Shown here piece after piece: positions 1-8,416 of a stretch of DNA of 37,135 nucleotides (the first letter of the stretch is position 1; the number at the start of each line of letters is the position of its first letter). Below the pieces are notes generated by a model. The model saw nothing but the letters and a program-made list of their open reading frames with translations. It had not been told where the DNA came from and searched no databases. The position numbers and the translations under genes are program-made. The stretch comes from Actinomadura darangshiensis. Lineage in GTDB: Bacteria; Actinomycetota; Actinomycetes; Streptosporangiales; Streptosporangiaceae. The stretch covers positions 1 through 37,135 of the forward strand of contig NZ_SMKY01000062.1 in assembly GCF_004349235.1 (NCBI RefSeq), written 5' to 3'.

Positions 1-27
1 TCGCCCGCCCTCGGCCGACGGCCTTTC

Positions 28-56
28 TGGACAGCCGACGATGGGGACTGGATACT
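28..56 (+). promoter_or_regulatory. Probable promoter of the DUF1707-FHA gene
   Basis: A -35-like TGGACA (28-33) and a -10-like GATACT (51-56) are separated by 17 bases. The ATG at 64 follows the -10 after only 7 bases and no Shine-Dalgarno sequence is visible, so the transcript is probably leaderless. The boxes are seen; use is inferred. Confidence 0.5.
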
Positions 57-63
57 CACGACT

Positions 64-603
64 ATGGACGGTCAGCCCTCATTCCCGGTGAGAGCGTCCG
101 ACACGGAACGGGACCGGGTCCTGCGCGTCCTCAGTGATCGCGTGGCCGAGGGCCGGATGTCGGACGAGACGTTCGAGCGCCGTGTCGACCAGGTGCTGCA
201 GGCGCGCAGCAAGGCCGAGCTGGCCGACATCGTCCACGACCTGCCGCCGCCCGGCCGCGTCGTCAACCGGCTGACCGGGATCATCTCGTCGGTGTCGCAG
301 GTGACCGCGCGGATCGAGGCGGCGTGGCGGGGGCCGCGGCTGCCGCGGTTCATGCTCCCGCCGCACGAGCTCGGCCGTATCGTCGTCGGCCGCGCGCCCG
401 GCTGCCAGTTCATCCTCACCGACCTGACCGTCTCGCGGTTTCACGCCGAGATCTACCGGGCGGACGAAGGCTGGATGATCTCCGACCTCGGGTCGATGAA
501 CGGCACCCGGGTGAACGGGTGGCGGCTGACCGGCCCGGCCCGCGTCCGGCCCGGCGACGAGGTCGGCTTCGGCAACGCCAGCTTCGTCGTCACCGCGCCC
601 TGA
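64..603 (+). CDS. DUF1707 and FHA domain protein
   Basis: This 179-residue protein has two parts. Residues 9-61 match the DUF1707 (SHOCT-like) domain, with the typical ASDTERDRVL start and a helix ending AELADIVHDLP. Residues 104-175 are a forkhead-associated domain with the phosphothreonine-binding signature: GR at 109-110, SRFH at 124-127, NGT at 146-148 and NG at 151-152. FHA domains bind phosphothreonine peptides, so the protein probably reads out a Ser/Thr kinase. DUF1707 has no settled function. There is no signal peptide or membrane segment, so it should be cytosolic. It stands alone; the next gene begins 117 bases later under its own promoter. Start and stop are clear. Confidence 0.9.
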   Translation: MDGQPSFPVRASDTERDRVLRVLSDRVAEGRMSDETFERRVDQVLQARSKAELADIVHDLPPPGRVVNRLTGIISSVSQVTARIEAAWRGPRLPRFMLPPHELGRIVVGRAPGCQFILTDLTVSRFHAEIYRADEGWMISDLGSMNGTRVNGWRLTGPARVRPGDEVGFGNASFVVTAP

Positions 604-649
604 CGCCCCCCTTCCCCCTCCCCCGGGCGGCCGTGACCGGCCCGGGGTC

Positions 650-678
650 TTGACGTATTCGTTAAGAGTCCTTACTTT
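650..678 (+). promoter_or_regulatory. Probable promoter of the ROK/sugar ABC operon
   Basis: TTGACG (650-655), a 17-base spacer and TACTTT (673-678) form a good sigma-70-type promoter. Transcription would begin near 685, ahead of the Shine-Dalgarno sequence at 709-714. Palindromic elements overlap the -10 and the expected start, as for a repressed promoter. Confidence 0.6.
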
Positions 679-706
679 TTCCTCCACGTTAGGAAACCTT
701 CTTAAC
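661..706 (+). promoter_or_regulatory. Putative ROK-repressor operators (two imperfect palindromes)
   Basis: Two related palindromes sit between the -35 and the ROK gene: a 15-base one at 661-675 (GTTAAGAGTCCTTAC) and a 19-base one at 688-706 (GTTAGGAAACCTTCTTAAC, 7 of 9 half-site positions matching). The outer arms GTTAAGA (661-667) and TCTTAAC (700-706) are also perfectly complementary. AT-rich TTAGGAAA-type palindromes are typical of actinobacterial ROK operators. Binding by the adjacent gene product is inferred. Confidence 0.55.
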
Positions 707-720
707 TCGGAGGAGCCGCC

Positions 721-1950
721 GTGTCCGTGCCCGTCCCGGGGACCCCCAGCCTGCTGCGGGCCATCAACGACCGCGCCGCGCTGCTGGCGCTGCTGGACCG
801 GGGGCCGCTGACCCGGCCGCAGATCTCCGACCTCACGGGCATCTCCAAGCCGACCGCCTCGCAGCTGCTCGCCCGGCTGGAGGAGGCCGGCCTCGTCGTC
901 CGCGACGGGATGCGGGAGGGCCTGCCCGGGCGCACCGCCGAGCTGTACCGGATCAACGGCGCCGCCGCCCACGTCGCGGGCGCCGACGTCACCCCCGCCC
1001 GGATCCGGGTCAGCGTCGCCGACCTCGCCGGGACCGTCGTCGGCGAGCACACCCTGCCGACGCCGGGCCGCACCGGCGTGGACGTGGTCGCCCGCATGGC
1101 CGCGGCGCTCGACGGCGCCGCCGCCGCGGCGGGACTGGAGCGCGGCCGCCTCGACCGCGCCGTCGTCGGCATCCAGGGCGCCGTCGACCCCGCGACCGGC
1201 AGGCTCGGGTACGCCTCCCACATCCCCGGCTGGCACATCCCCGACCTGGTCGCCACGCTCGGCGGCGGGCTCGGCGTCCCCGTCGCGATCGAGAACGACG
1301 TCAACCTCGCCGCCCTCGCCGAACGTGCCGGCGGGCAGGCGGCGCCGCCCGGGGGAGGCGCCGCCGACTTCGTCCTGCTGTGGGTCGCCGACGGCGTCGG
1401 CATGGCCGTCGTGCTGAACGGCGCGCTGCACCGGGGCGCGACCGGCGGCGCCGGCGAGATCGGCTACATGCCCGCGGTGGGCGCCCCGCTGATGCGGGAC
1501 GTGCGCCGCACCCACACCGGCGGCGTGCACAGCCGCACCGGCGGCGCGGCCGTGCTGAGGCTGATGCGCGAGCACGGCTTCCGCGGACGCGACGCCGCCA
1601 CCGCCCTCGGCCGCGCCGCCGCCGACGTGGAGACCGCTGGCAGGCGCACCGCCACCGGCGCGGGCGCCCGCGCCGAACGCGCCCTCACCGAGCTCGCGAC
1701 CCGGCTCGGCGCCACGCTCGCCACGGTCGTGGGCGTCCTGGACCCCGCCCTCGTCGTCCTCACCGGCGACGTCCTGCGCGCCGGCGGGGAACCGCTCCGC
1801 GCACGCGTCCAGCAGCACCTGCACAGCCTGACGATCCCGCGCCCCAAGGTGCGGCTCAGCACCGTCCAGGGCAACCCCGTCCTGGCCGGGGCGCTTCAGC
1901 AGGCACTCCAGGAGACCCGCGACGCGGTCTTCTCCACCACCGTCCCCTGA
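721..1950 (+). CDS. ROK family transcriptional repressor
   Basis: This 409-residue protein has an N-terminal winged helix (about residues 12-75; ISDLTGISKPTASQLLARLE is the recognition region) joined to a ROK/actin-fold sugar-sensing domain. The length suits NagC/XylR/Mlc-type regulators rather than ROK kinases. The GTG start has GGAGG just upstream. The ROK zinc-site cysteine cluster (CxCGxxGC) is not visible; around residues 245-275 the protein has histidines but no such cluster. It lies 47 bases before the binding-protein gene on the same strand, so it probably represses its own operon and is released by the imported sugar or its phosphate. The operon's identity is inferred from context. 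Confidence 0.88.
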   Translation: MSVPVPGTPSLLRAINDRAALLALLDRGPLTRPQISDLTGISKPTASQLLARLEEAGLVVRDGMREGLPGRTAELYRINGAAAHVAGADVTPARIRVSVADLAGTVVGEHTLPTPGRTGVDVVARMAAALDGAAAAAGLERGRLDRAVVGIQGAVDPATGRLGYASHIPGWHIPDLVATLGGGLGVPVAIENDVNLAALAERAGGQAAPPGGGAADFVLLWVADGVGMAVVLNGALHRGATGGAGEIGYMPAVGAPLMRDVRRTHTGGVHSRTGGAAVLRLMREHGFRGRDAATALGRAAADVETAGRRTATGAGARAERALTELATRLGATLATVVGVLDPALVVLTGDVLRAGGEPLRARVQQHLHSLTIPRPKVRLSTVQGNPVLAGALQQALQETRDAVFSTTVP

Positions 1951-1997
1951 ACACCCCCCTCTTCCACGCCGTTCCCCACCCCCGAAGGAGAACCGGA

Positions 1998-3323
1998 GTG
2001 CCCACCACCACCATGCGCCGGCTCGCGGCGGTCATGGCCGCCGCAGGGCTCGGTCTCACGGCCGCCTGCACGGCCGGCGGCGACCAGTCCGGCGGCGGCC
2101 CGGCGGCCGACGAGAAGCAGACGATCGAGGTCTGGCACGGCTGGAGCGCCCCGCACGAGGTGAAGGCGTTCCAGGACGCCGTCGCCGGCTTCGGCAAGTC
2201 CCACCCCAACATCACCGTCAAGCTCGTCAAGGGCCAGACCGACGAGCGGATCACCAACGCCATCCGCGGCGGGAACCCGCCCGACGTGGTGTCGTCCTTC
2301 ACCACCGACAGCGTCGGGCAGTGGTGCAAGAGCGGCGCCTGGCAGAACCTCGCGCCCTACATCGCCAAGTCCAAGCTGGACCTGGACCAGTTCCCGCCGG
2401 CGGTGCAGCAGTACACCCAGTACAAGGGCACCCGGTGCGCGATGCCGCTGCTGGCCGACGCCTACGGCCTCTACTACAACAAGGGCCTGATGAAGGGCGA
2501 GGAGCCGCCCAGGACGATGGGCGAGCTGACCACGCTGGCCAAGAAGCTCACCAGGCGGGACCCGGACGGGACGATCAAGGTCGCCGGGTTCATGCCGTCC
2601 GTCCAGTACTACGAGCACCAGGTCCAGCACCTCGCCCCGCAGTTCGGCGCGAAATGGCTGACCGGGGACGGCAGGGCGAACTTCGCCGGCGACCCCGCCT
2701 TCACGGCGTATCTGAAATGGAACAGGAGCCTCATCGACTGGTACGGCTACGACAACGTCAAGGAGTTCCTGCGCTCGATGGGCCAGGAGTTCGAGTCGTC
2801 CAACCCCTTCGAGAAGGGGAAGGTCGCGATGGCGATCGACGGGGAGTGGCGCACCAAGTTCATCCAGGAGGAGGCGCCCAAGCTCGACTACGGCACCGCG
2901 CCCGCACCCGTCTCCGACGACCGGGCCTCGACCTACGGCGGCGGGTTCATCACCGGCACCGTCATCGGCGTCCCGCGCGGTGCCAAGCACGCACAAGCGG
3001 CCTGGGAGTTCGTCCACTACCTCACCACGGACACCGGGGCGCTCGTCACGTTCGCCAACGCGCTCGGGAACGTCCCGTCCACGATCCCCGCGCTGTCGTC
3101 GCCGAAGCTGACGCTGCCGCCGCAGTTCAGGACGTTCCTGGACGTCTTCAAGAACCCGAACAGCTCCACCACGCCGCCGACGCCGAACGGCAACGACTAC
3201 ATCGTCCGGTTCGAGAAGTTCACCCAGGACGAGTGGGAGCCCGGCAAGGTGGGCGACCTCGGCCCGGCGCTCACGAAGCTCGACACCGAGGTCGACGACG
3301 CCCTCAAGCTCGCCGGAGGCTGA
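1998..3323 (+). CDS. Sugar ABC transporter substrate-binding lipoprotein (CUT1)
   Basis: This 441-residue secreted lipoprotein has a short basic N-terminus, a hydrophobic stretch and the lipobox LTAAC with Cys24 as the lipidated residue. The mature part is an extracellular solute-binding family 1 protein of UgpB/MalE type, with the early IEVWHGW strand and a GNPPDVV segment. I chose GTG 1998 because GAAGGAG lies 7 bases upstream; ATG 2013 is the alternative. It should capture an oligosaccharide and pass it to the two permeases that follow. The ligand cannot be read from the sequence. The downstream GH4 enzyme and kinase suggest a beta-glucoside or aminosugar disaccharide. Confidence 0.88.
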   Translation: MPTTTMRRLAAVMAAAGLGLTAACTAGGDQSGGGPAADEKQTIEVWHGWSAPHEVKAFQDAVAGFGKSHPNITVKLVKGQTDERITNAIRGGNPPDVVSSFTTDSVGQWCKSGAWQNLAPYIAKSKLDLDQFPPAVQQYTQYKGTRCAMPLLADAYGLYYNKGLMKGEEPPRTMGELTTLAKKLTRRDPDGTIKVAGFMPSVQYYEHQVQHLAPQFGAKWLTGDGRANFAGDPAFTAYLKWNRSLIDWYGYDNVKEFLRSMGQEFESSNPFEKGKVAMAIDGEWRTKFIQEEAPKLDYGTAPAPVSDDRASTYGGGFITGTVIGVPRGAKHAQAAWEFVHYLTTDTGALVTFANALGNVPSTIPALSSPKLTLPPQFRTFLDVFKNPNSSTTPPTPNGNDYIVRFEKFTQDEWEPGKVGDLGPALTKLDTEVDDALKLAGG

Positions 3324-3324
3324 C

Positions 3325-4305
3325 GTGGCACCCGGCTCACTGCGCGTCCCCCTGCCCGGGGCGCGGCGGACCGGGACGGCGGCGGCGCGGGCGCGCCGCC
3401 GCCGGCGGCTCCGGACCCTCGCGTTCCTGTCCCCCTGGCTGGCGGGGTTCGGCCTGTTCTTCGCCTACCCGCTGGCCGCCACCGTGTACTTCTCCTTCAC
3501 CCGCTACAACCTGTTCACCCTGGAGTACGCGGGGCTGGACAACTACACCTACCTGCTGCACGACCGCGACGCCTGGACGGCGATGCGCAACACGCTGTGG
3601 CTGGTGGCGGTGCTCGTCCCGCTGCGGGTGCTGTTCGGCCTCGGCGTCGCCCAGCTCCTGACGAAGATCAAGCGGGGCGGGAGCGTGCTGCGCTCGATCC
3701 TCTACCTGCCGTACCTGATCCCGCCGGTGTCGGCCACGGTCGCGTTCGTGTTCCTGGTGAACCCCGGCACCGGCCCCTTCCACACGGTCTTCGAGCGGCT
3801 CGGGTTCGCGCTGCCGGACTTCTTCAACGACGCCGCCTGGGCCAAGCCGGGCCTCGCCGCGCTCGGCCTGTGGGCGGTCGGCGACGTCATGATCATCATG
3901 CTGGCGGCGCTGCTCAACGTCCCGGCGTCGCTGTACGAGGCCGCCGCGATCGACGGCGCCGGCGCCTGGGCCCGGTTCCGGCACATCACGCTGCCGACCG
4001 TGTCCCCCGTGCTGGCGTTCTCCGCCGTCACCGGGGTCATCGAGACGCTCCAGTACTTCACGCAGCCGATGGTCGCCGGGAAGGTCGCCTCCGGGCGCGC
4101 CGACCTGCCCGGCACCCAGTACGCGCCCGGCTACCCCGGCGGGTCCACGCTGACGTTCCCGCAATGGCTGTACGACCAGGGGTTCCGGCAGTTCAACATG
4201 GGCTACGCCTGCGTGCTGGCGCTCGTCATGTTCGCCACCGCGATGGTGTTCACGCTCTTCCTGCTCCGCCGGTTCAAGGCGTTCGCCGGACAGGAGGCGC
4301 AATGA
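3325..4305 (+). CDS. Sugar ABC transporter permease, MalF/UgpA type
   Basis: This 326-residue integral membrane protein has about six transmembrane helices. The cytoplasmic EAA loop near residue 205 (EAAAIDGAGAWARFRHITLP) contacts the ATPase. The arginine-rich N-terminus fits a cytoplasmic location. GTG 3325 starts one base after the binding-protein stop, so translation is probably coupled. It pairs with the next gene as the heterodimeric channel. The length is normal for the family and no insert is present, unlike the MalF-type permease at 12364-13749. Confidence 0.9.
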   Translation: MAPGSLRVPLPGARRTGTAAARARRRRRLRTLAFLSPWLAGFGLFFAYPLAATVYFSFTRYNLFTLEYAGLDNYTYLLHDRDAWTAMRNTLWLVAVLVPLRVLFGLGVAQLLTKIKRGGSVLRSILYLPYLIPPVSATVAFVFLVNPGTGPFHTVFERLGFALPDFFNDAAWAKPGLAALGLWAVGDVMIIMLAALLNVPASLYEAAAIDGAGAWARFRHITLPTVSPVLAFSAVTGVIETLQYFTQPMVAGKVASGRADLPGTQYAPGYPGGSTLTFPQWLYDQGFRQFNMGYACVLALVMFATAMVFTLFLLRRFKAFAGQEAQ

Positions 4306-5132
4306 CGTCCGGAACCCGCGCCCGGCGGGCCCTGCTGTGGGTCGCGGTGCACGCCACCGCCGTCGCCATCGCCGTGATGTTCCTGGCGCCGCTGGCGTTC
4401 ATGCTGCTGACCGCCGTGATGACCGACCGGCAGGCGCTCGGCGGCGACCTGTGGCCGCACGGCTGGCACTTCGGCAACTTCGCCGACGTGCTCAGCGGCG
4501 ACATGGTCCGCTGGACGGTCAACAGCCTCGTGTACGCGGGCCTGTCCACGCTGTTCATGCTGGTGTCGAGCGTCCCGGTCGCCTACGCGCTGGCACGCTT
4601 CCGGTTCCGCGGCCGCAACCTGGCGTTCGTCGTGGTGATCTCGGCGATGATGCTGCCGCCGCAGGTCACCATGGTGCCGCTGTACATCGTGTGGGCCCGG
4701 CTCGGGCTCACCGGCTCGCTGTGGCCGCTGATCATCCCGCAGCTGTTCGGGGACGCGTTCTCCATCTTCCTGCTGCGCCAGTTCCTCGTGACGATCCCCC
4801 GCGAGTACGCCGACGCCGCCCGCGTGGACGGCTGCGGCGAGCTGCGCACGATGCTGCGGGTCGTCCTGCCGATGGCGAAGCCGGCCCTCGCCGCGGTCGC
4901 GCTGTTCCAGTTCTTCTACTGCTGGAACGACTACTTCCGGCCGCTCGTGTACGCCGACCCCGACCACTGGACGCTCGCCATCGGCGTCGCCACGTTCCGC
5001 GCCGCCCACCATGTCGAGTGGAACCTCACCATGGCCGCGACGCTGCTGACGATCCTGCCGGTGCTGGTCGTGTTCTTCCTCGCCCAGCGCGTGTTCATCC
5101 AGGGCGTGACCTTGACGGGAGTGAAGGGTTGA
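4302..5132 (+). CDS. Sugar ABC transporter permease, MalG/UgpE type
   Basis: This 276-residue membrane protein has six predicted helices and an EAA motif near residue 167 (EYADAARVDGCGELRTMLRV). It is the second channel half, partner of the permease just upstream. Its ATG overlaps the previous stop as ATGA, so the two are translationally coupled. The C-terminal QRVFIQGVTLTGVKG is typical of MalG-type subunits. No ATPase gene follows, so the transporter must borrow one; the MsiK-type ATPases at 10100-11347 or 15094-16323 are candidates by inference. Confidence 0.9.
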   Translation: MTSGTRARRALLWVAVHATAVAIAVMFLAPLAFMLLTAVMTDRQALGGDLWPHGWHFGNFADVLSGDMVRWTVNSLVYAGLSTLFMLVSSVPVAYALARFRFRGRNLAFVVVISAMMLPPQVTMVPLYIVWARLGLTGSLWPLIIPQLFGDAFSIFLLRQFLVTIPREYADAARVDGCGELRTMLRVVLPMAKPALAAVALFQFFYCWNDYFRPLVYADPDHWTLAIGVATFRAAHHVEWNLTMAATLLTILPVLVVFFLAQRVFIQGVTLTGVKG

Positions 5133-6385
5133 AGCTGACGGTCATCGGGGGCGGGTCGACCTACACCCCGGAACTGGTCGACGGGCTCGCACGCGCGCAC
5201 GCGTCGCTGCCGGTGTCGGAGCTGGTGCTCGCCGACCCCGACACGGCGCGGCTGGACCTCGTCGGCGGGCTCGCCGCGCGGATGCTCGCCCGCGCCGGCC
5301 ACCCCGCCGAGGTCGTCACCACCGGCGACCTGGACGCGGCGGTCGCCGACGCGACGATCGTGCTGCTGCAGCTGCGCGTCGGCGGGCAGGCCGCCCGGCA
5401 CGTCGACGAGACGCTGCCGCTCGCGTGCGGCTGCGTCGGGCAGGAGACGACCGGGGCGGGCGGCCTCGCCAAGGCGCTGCGCACCGTCCCGGTCGTGCTG
5501 GACATCGCCGCGCGCGTCGCCGCCCGCGCCCCGGACGCGTGGATCGTCGACTTCACCAACCCGGTCGGCATCGTCACCCGCGCGCTGCTGGACGCCGGGC
5601 ACCGCGCCGTCGGGCTGTGCAACGTCGCGATCGGGTTCCAGCGGCGCGCGGCGGCGCTGCTGGACGTCCCGCCCGACCGGGTGAGCCTCGGCCACGCCGG
5701 GCTCAACCACCTCACCTGGGTGCGGTCGGTACTGCTGGACGGCGCCGACGTGCTCCCCCGGCTGCTCGACCGGCACCCGGACGACCTGGCCGCGGTCTCC
5801 GGGCTGCCCGCCCCGTTCCTGCGGGCGCTCGGCGCCGTCCCGTCCTACTACCTGCGCTACTTCTACGAGCACGACCGCGTGGTCGAGGAGCAGCGCGGCG
5901 CGCCGTCGCGGGCCGAGCAGGTCGCCGCGCTCGAACGCGACCTCCTCGGCATGTACGCCGACCCCGCCCTCGACACCAAGCCCGAACGGCTGGCCGAGCG
6001 CGGCGGCGCGTTCTACTCCGAGGCCGCCGTGCGGCTCGCCGCGTCGCTGCTGACCGGGCGGGGCGACGCTCAGGTGGTGAACGTCCGCAACCAGGGGACG
6101 CTGCCGTTCCTGGACGACCGCGCGGTCATCGAGGTGCCCGCGCGGATCACCGCGTCCGGGGCGGTGCCGCTGCCCGTGCCGCCGCTCGAGCCGCTGTTCG
6201 CCGGGCTCATCGCGCACGTGTCCGCGTACGAGGAGCTGGCGCTGGACGCGGCGCTGCGCGGCGGCGCCGACCGGGTCGCGGCCGCGCTGCTGGCACACCC
6301 GCTCGTCGGCCAGATCGGCACGGCCGAGCGGCTCGCCGGTGAACTGGTCGCCGCCAACCGCGCCCACCTGCCGTGGGCCGGCTGA
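5129..6385 (+). CDS. Glycoside hydrolase family 4 enzyme (6-phospho-beta-glucosidase-like)
   Basis: This 418-residue protein is a clear GH4 member. These enzymes cleave glycosides by an NAD+- and Mn2+-dependent redox-elimination mechanism. The N-terminal Rossmann motif is VIGGGSTYTPELVDGL (residues 5-20). TNPVG (143-147), Cys164 in GLCNVAIGF and His194 in GLNHLTW match the conserved substrate and metal site; Cys and His are the usual metal ligands. The TTG start overlaps the permease stop as TTGA, with GGGAG upstream. Similarity is greatest to the 6-phospho-beta-glucosidase branch. Feeding by an ABC importer plus the kinase encoded next suggests phosphorylation inside the cell, or activity on unphosphorylated sugar; the sequence does not decide. 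Confidence 0.88.
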   Translation: MKLTVIGGGSTYTPELVDGLARAHASLPVSELVLADPDTARLDLVGGLAARMLARAGHPAEVVTTGDLDAAVADATIVLLQLRVGGQAARHVDETLPLACGCVGQETTGAGGLAKALRTVPVVLDIAARVAARAPDAWIVDFTNPVGIVTRALLDAGHRAVGLCNVAIGFQRRAAALLDVPPDRVSLGHAGLNHLTWVRSVLLDGADVLPRLLDRHPDDLAAVSGLPAPFLRALGAVPSYYLRYFYEHDRVVEEQRGAPSRAEQVAALERDLLGMYADPALDTKPERLAERGGAFYSEAAVRLAASLLTGRGDAQVVNVRNQGTLPFLDDRAVIEVPARITASGAVPLPVPPLEPLFAGLIAHVSAYEELALDAALRGGADRVAAALLAHPLVGQIGTAERLAGELVAANRAHLPWAG

Positions 6386-7362
6386 TGGCCGCAGGAGTGC
6401 TCGTCGCCCTCGACGGCGGCAACAGCAAGACCGACGCGGCCGTGGTCACCACCGGCGGCGACCTGCTCGCCACCGTGCGCGGCGGCGGGTTCCGCCCGCA
6501 GTCCGCCGGGCTCGACGCGGCGCTCGACGCGCTGGCGGCGGTCATCGCGGCCGCGCTGCGCGACGCGGGCGCCCCGCCCGGCGACGTCGTCCACCTCGCC
6601 GCCTACATGGCCAACGTCGACCTGCCGGACGAGGAGGAGCGCCTGGAGAAGCTCCTGCTCGCCCGGGGCGCCGCGCCGGGCGTGGCCGTCGGCAACGACA
6701 CGTTCGCGCTGCTGCGCAGCGCCGTCACCGAGGGCTGGGGCGTCGCGGTCGTCTGCGGCGCCGGCATCAACTGCGCGGGCGTCGCGCCCGACGGCCGCAC
6801 CGCCCGGTTCCCCTCCCTCGGCTCCCACACCGGCGACTGGGGCGGCGGCGGGGAACTGGGGCGCGCCGCGCTGTGGCACGCCATCCGCGGTGAGGACGGA
6901 CGCGGCCCGGAGACGGCGCTCACCGGCGCGGTCGCCGCCCACTTCGGCGTGGACCGCGCCATCGACGTCGGTCTCGGCATCCACCTCGGCGAGGTCGGCG
7001 AGGGGCGCCTCACCGGCCTCGCGCCCGTCCTCTGCGACGTCGCCGAGGCCGGCGACCCGGTGGCCCGCGGGGTCGTGTTCCGGCTCGCCGAGGAGGTCGC
7101 GATCCTCGGCTCGGTGGCGCTGCGCCGCCTGGGCCTCCTCGACGTCCCGGCCGACGTCGTCCTCGGCGGCGGAGTCCTCGCCGCCCGCCGGCCGCTGCTG
7201 CTGGACGCGGTCGCCGAACGCTACGCGGCGGCCGCCCCGCACGCCCGGCTGCTCGTCCCCGAAGACCCCCCGCTGCTCGGCGCGGCGCTGCTGGCCCTCG
7301 ACCACGTGTCCGCGCCGCCGCCCGCGCACGAGACCCTCCGCACCGCTTTCCGCGGCCGCTGA
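6385..7362 (+). CDS. BadF/BadG/BcrA-type ATPase, N-acetylglucosamine kinase-like
   Basis: This 325-residue protein belongs to the ASKHA sugar-kinase group that includes N-acetylglucosamine kinases. The N-terminal phosphate loop is LDGGNSKTD (9-17). Further motifs are GNDTFALL, VVCGAGINCAG, the glycine-rich GDWGGGGELGR and the adenosine-site VVLGGGVLAARR. It has no CoA-dehydratase-activase cysteines, so the sugar-kinase reading is preferred. The chosen ATG overlaps the GH4 stop by one base; a GTG at 6373 would add four residues. As last gene of the operon it probably phosphorylates the imported sugar or a GH4 product. Substrate unknown. Confidence 0.82.
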   Translation: MAAGVLVALDGGNSKTDAAVVTTGGDLLATVRGGGFRPQSAGLDAALDALAAVIAAALRDAGAPPGDVVHLAAYMANVDLPDEEERLEKLLLARGAAPGVAVGNDTFALLRSAVTEGWGVAVVCGAGINCAGVAPDGRTARFPSLGSHTGDWGGGGELGRAALWHAIRGEDGRGPETALTGAVAAHFGVDRAIDVGLGIHLGEVGEGRLTGLAPVLCDVAEAGDPVARGVVFRLAEEVAILGSVALRRLGLLDVPADVVLGGGVLAARRPLLLDAVAERYAAAAPHARLLVPEDPPLLGAALLALDHVSAPPPAHETLRTAFRGR

Positions 7363-7473
7363 CCACGCTCGGCCGGCCGGGTGCTTGGATGGCCTGATGA
7401 GCGGTGCCGCCGGGGCACGACGAGCCACCGCCCTTGACGTTGTAAGGTTCCGCTGGGAGAGGGAGGGGCGCGC

Positions 7474-8391
7474 GTGGAGATCGGGTTCGCGGTGCCGGGA
7501 TCGGGCGCATGGTCGACGCCGGGCAACCAGGTGACGGTCGCGCAGCGCGCCGAGGAGCTCGGCTACCACTCGCTGTGGACGCTGCAGCGCCTGCTCAACC
7601 CGGCCGGCTCGGCCGACCGCACCTACCGCAACGTCCCCGACCCCCTGATCACGCTCGCCTACCTGGCCGGCCGCACCAGCCGGGCGCGGCTCGGCGTCGC
7701 GATCGTGAACCTGCCGTTCTACGCGCCGCCGGTCCTCGCCAAGCAGGCCGCCACCCTCGACCACGTCAGCGGCGGCCGCCTCGACCTCGGTCTCGGGCTC
7801 GGCTGGATGCCCGAGGAGTTCGCCGCGGCCGGCGTGCCGATGGAGCGGCGCGGGGCCCGCTCGGAGGAGTTCATCGGCGCGCTGCGCGCCCTGTGGGGCG
7901 GGGGGCCTGGCGACGCGGCGGAGTTCCACGGCGAGTTCTACGACATCCCGCCGGTCACCATGGACCCGCGGCCGCTGCAGCCGTCCGGGCCGCCGCTGCT
8001 GCTCGGCGGCGCGGCCGAGCCCGCGCTGCGGCGCGCCGGGCGGCTGGCGGCGGGCTGGGTCAGCTCCAGCCGCGCCGACCTGAGCGCCATCGGCCGGTCC
8101 ATCGGCATCGTCGCAGAGGCCGCCGAGCAGGCCGGGCGGGACGCGTCCGCGCTGCGGTTCGTGTGCCGGGGCGCGGTCCGCGTCCGGCCGCCGGGGCGGG
8201 CGGGGCGGCGCCCGCTCACCGGCTCCTACGACGAGATCCGGGCCGACGCCGAGGCGCTCGCCGGGCGGGGTGTCACCGAGCTGTTCGTCGACCTGAACTT
8301 CGACCCGGAGATCACCGGCCCGGACGCGGACCCGGGCGCCTCCCTCGACCGCGCGCTGGAGGCCCTGGAGGCCTTCGCGCCGGGCGGCTGA
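7474..8391 (+). CDS. LLM-class F420-dependent oxidoreductase
   Basis: This 305-residue protein has the bacterial luciferase-like TIM-barrel fold. Visible family features are the N-terminal strand EIGFAVPGSGAW, the AQRAEELGYHSLW helix, LGVAIVNLPFYAPPVLAKQ, and GGRLDLGLGLGWMPEEF with the following MERRGARSEEF helix. That last region is typical of the F420-using actinobacterial subgroup rather than FMN luciferases. The GTG start has a strong GAGGGAGGGG upstream. The substrate cannot be inferred. It is unlinked to the sugar operon (111-base gap) and converges on the Lrp gene with only 25 bases between stops. Confidence 0.88.
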   Translation: MEIGFAVPGSGAWSTPGNQVTVAQRAEELGYHSLWTLQRLLNPAGSADRTYRNVPDPLITLAYLAGRTSRARLGVAIVNLPFYAPPVLAKQAATLDHVSGGRLDLGLGLGWMPEEFAAAGVPMERRGARSEEFIGALRALWGGGPGDAAEFHGEFYDIPPVTMDPRPLQPSGPPLLLGGAAEPALRRAGRLAAGWVSSSRADLSAIGRSIGIVAEAAEQAGRDASALRFVCRGAVRVRPPGRAGRRPLTGSYDEIRADAEALAGRGVTELFVDLNFDPEITGPDADPGASLDRALEALEAFAPGG

Positions 8392-8416
8392 CCGCAGCGG
8401 CCGGTAGAGCGGCGGG

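Noticed and set aside
7363..7473. TTGACG at 7434 as the -35 of a promoter for the F420-type oxidoreductase
   Set aside because: No TANNNT hexamer lies at 16-18 bases. TAAGGT at 7443 is far too close to pair with it. Nothing else is visible in this gap.
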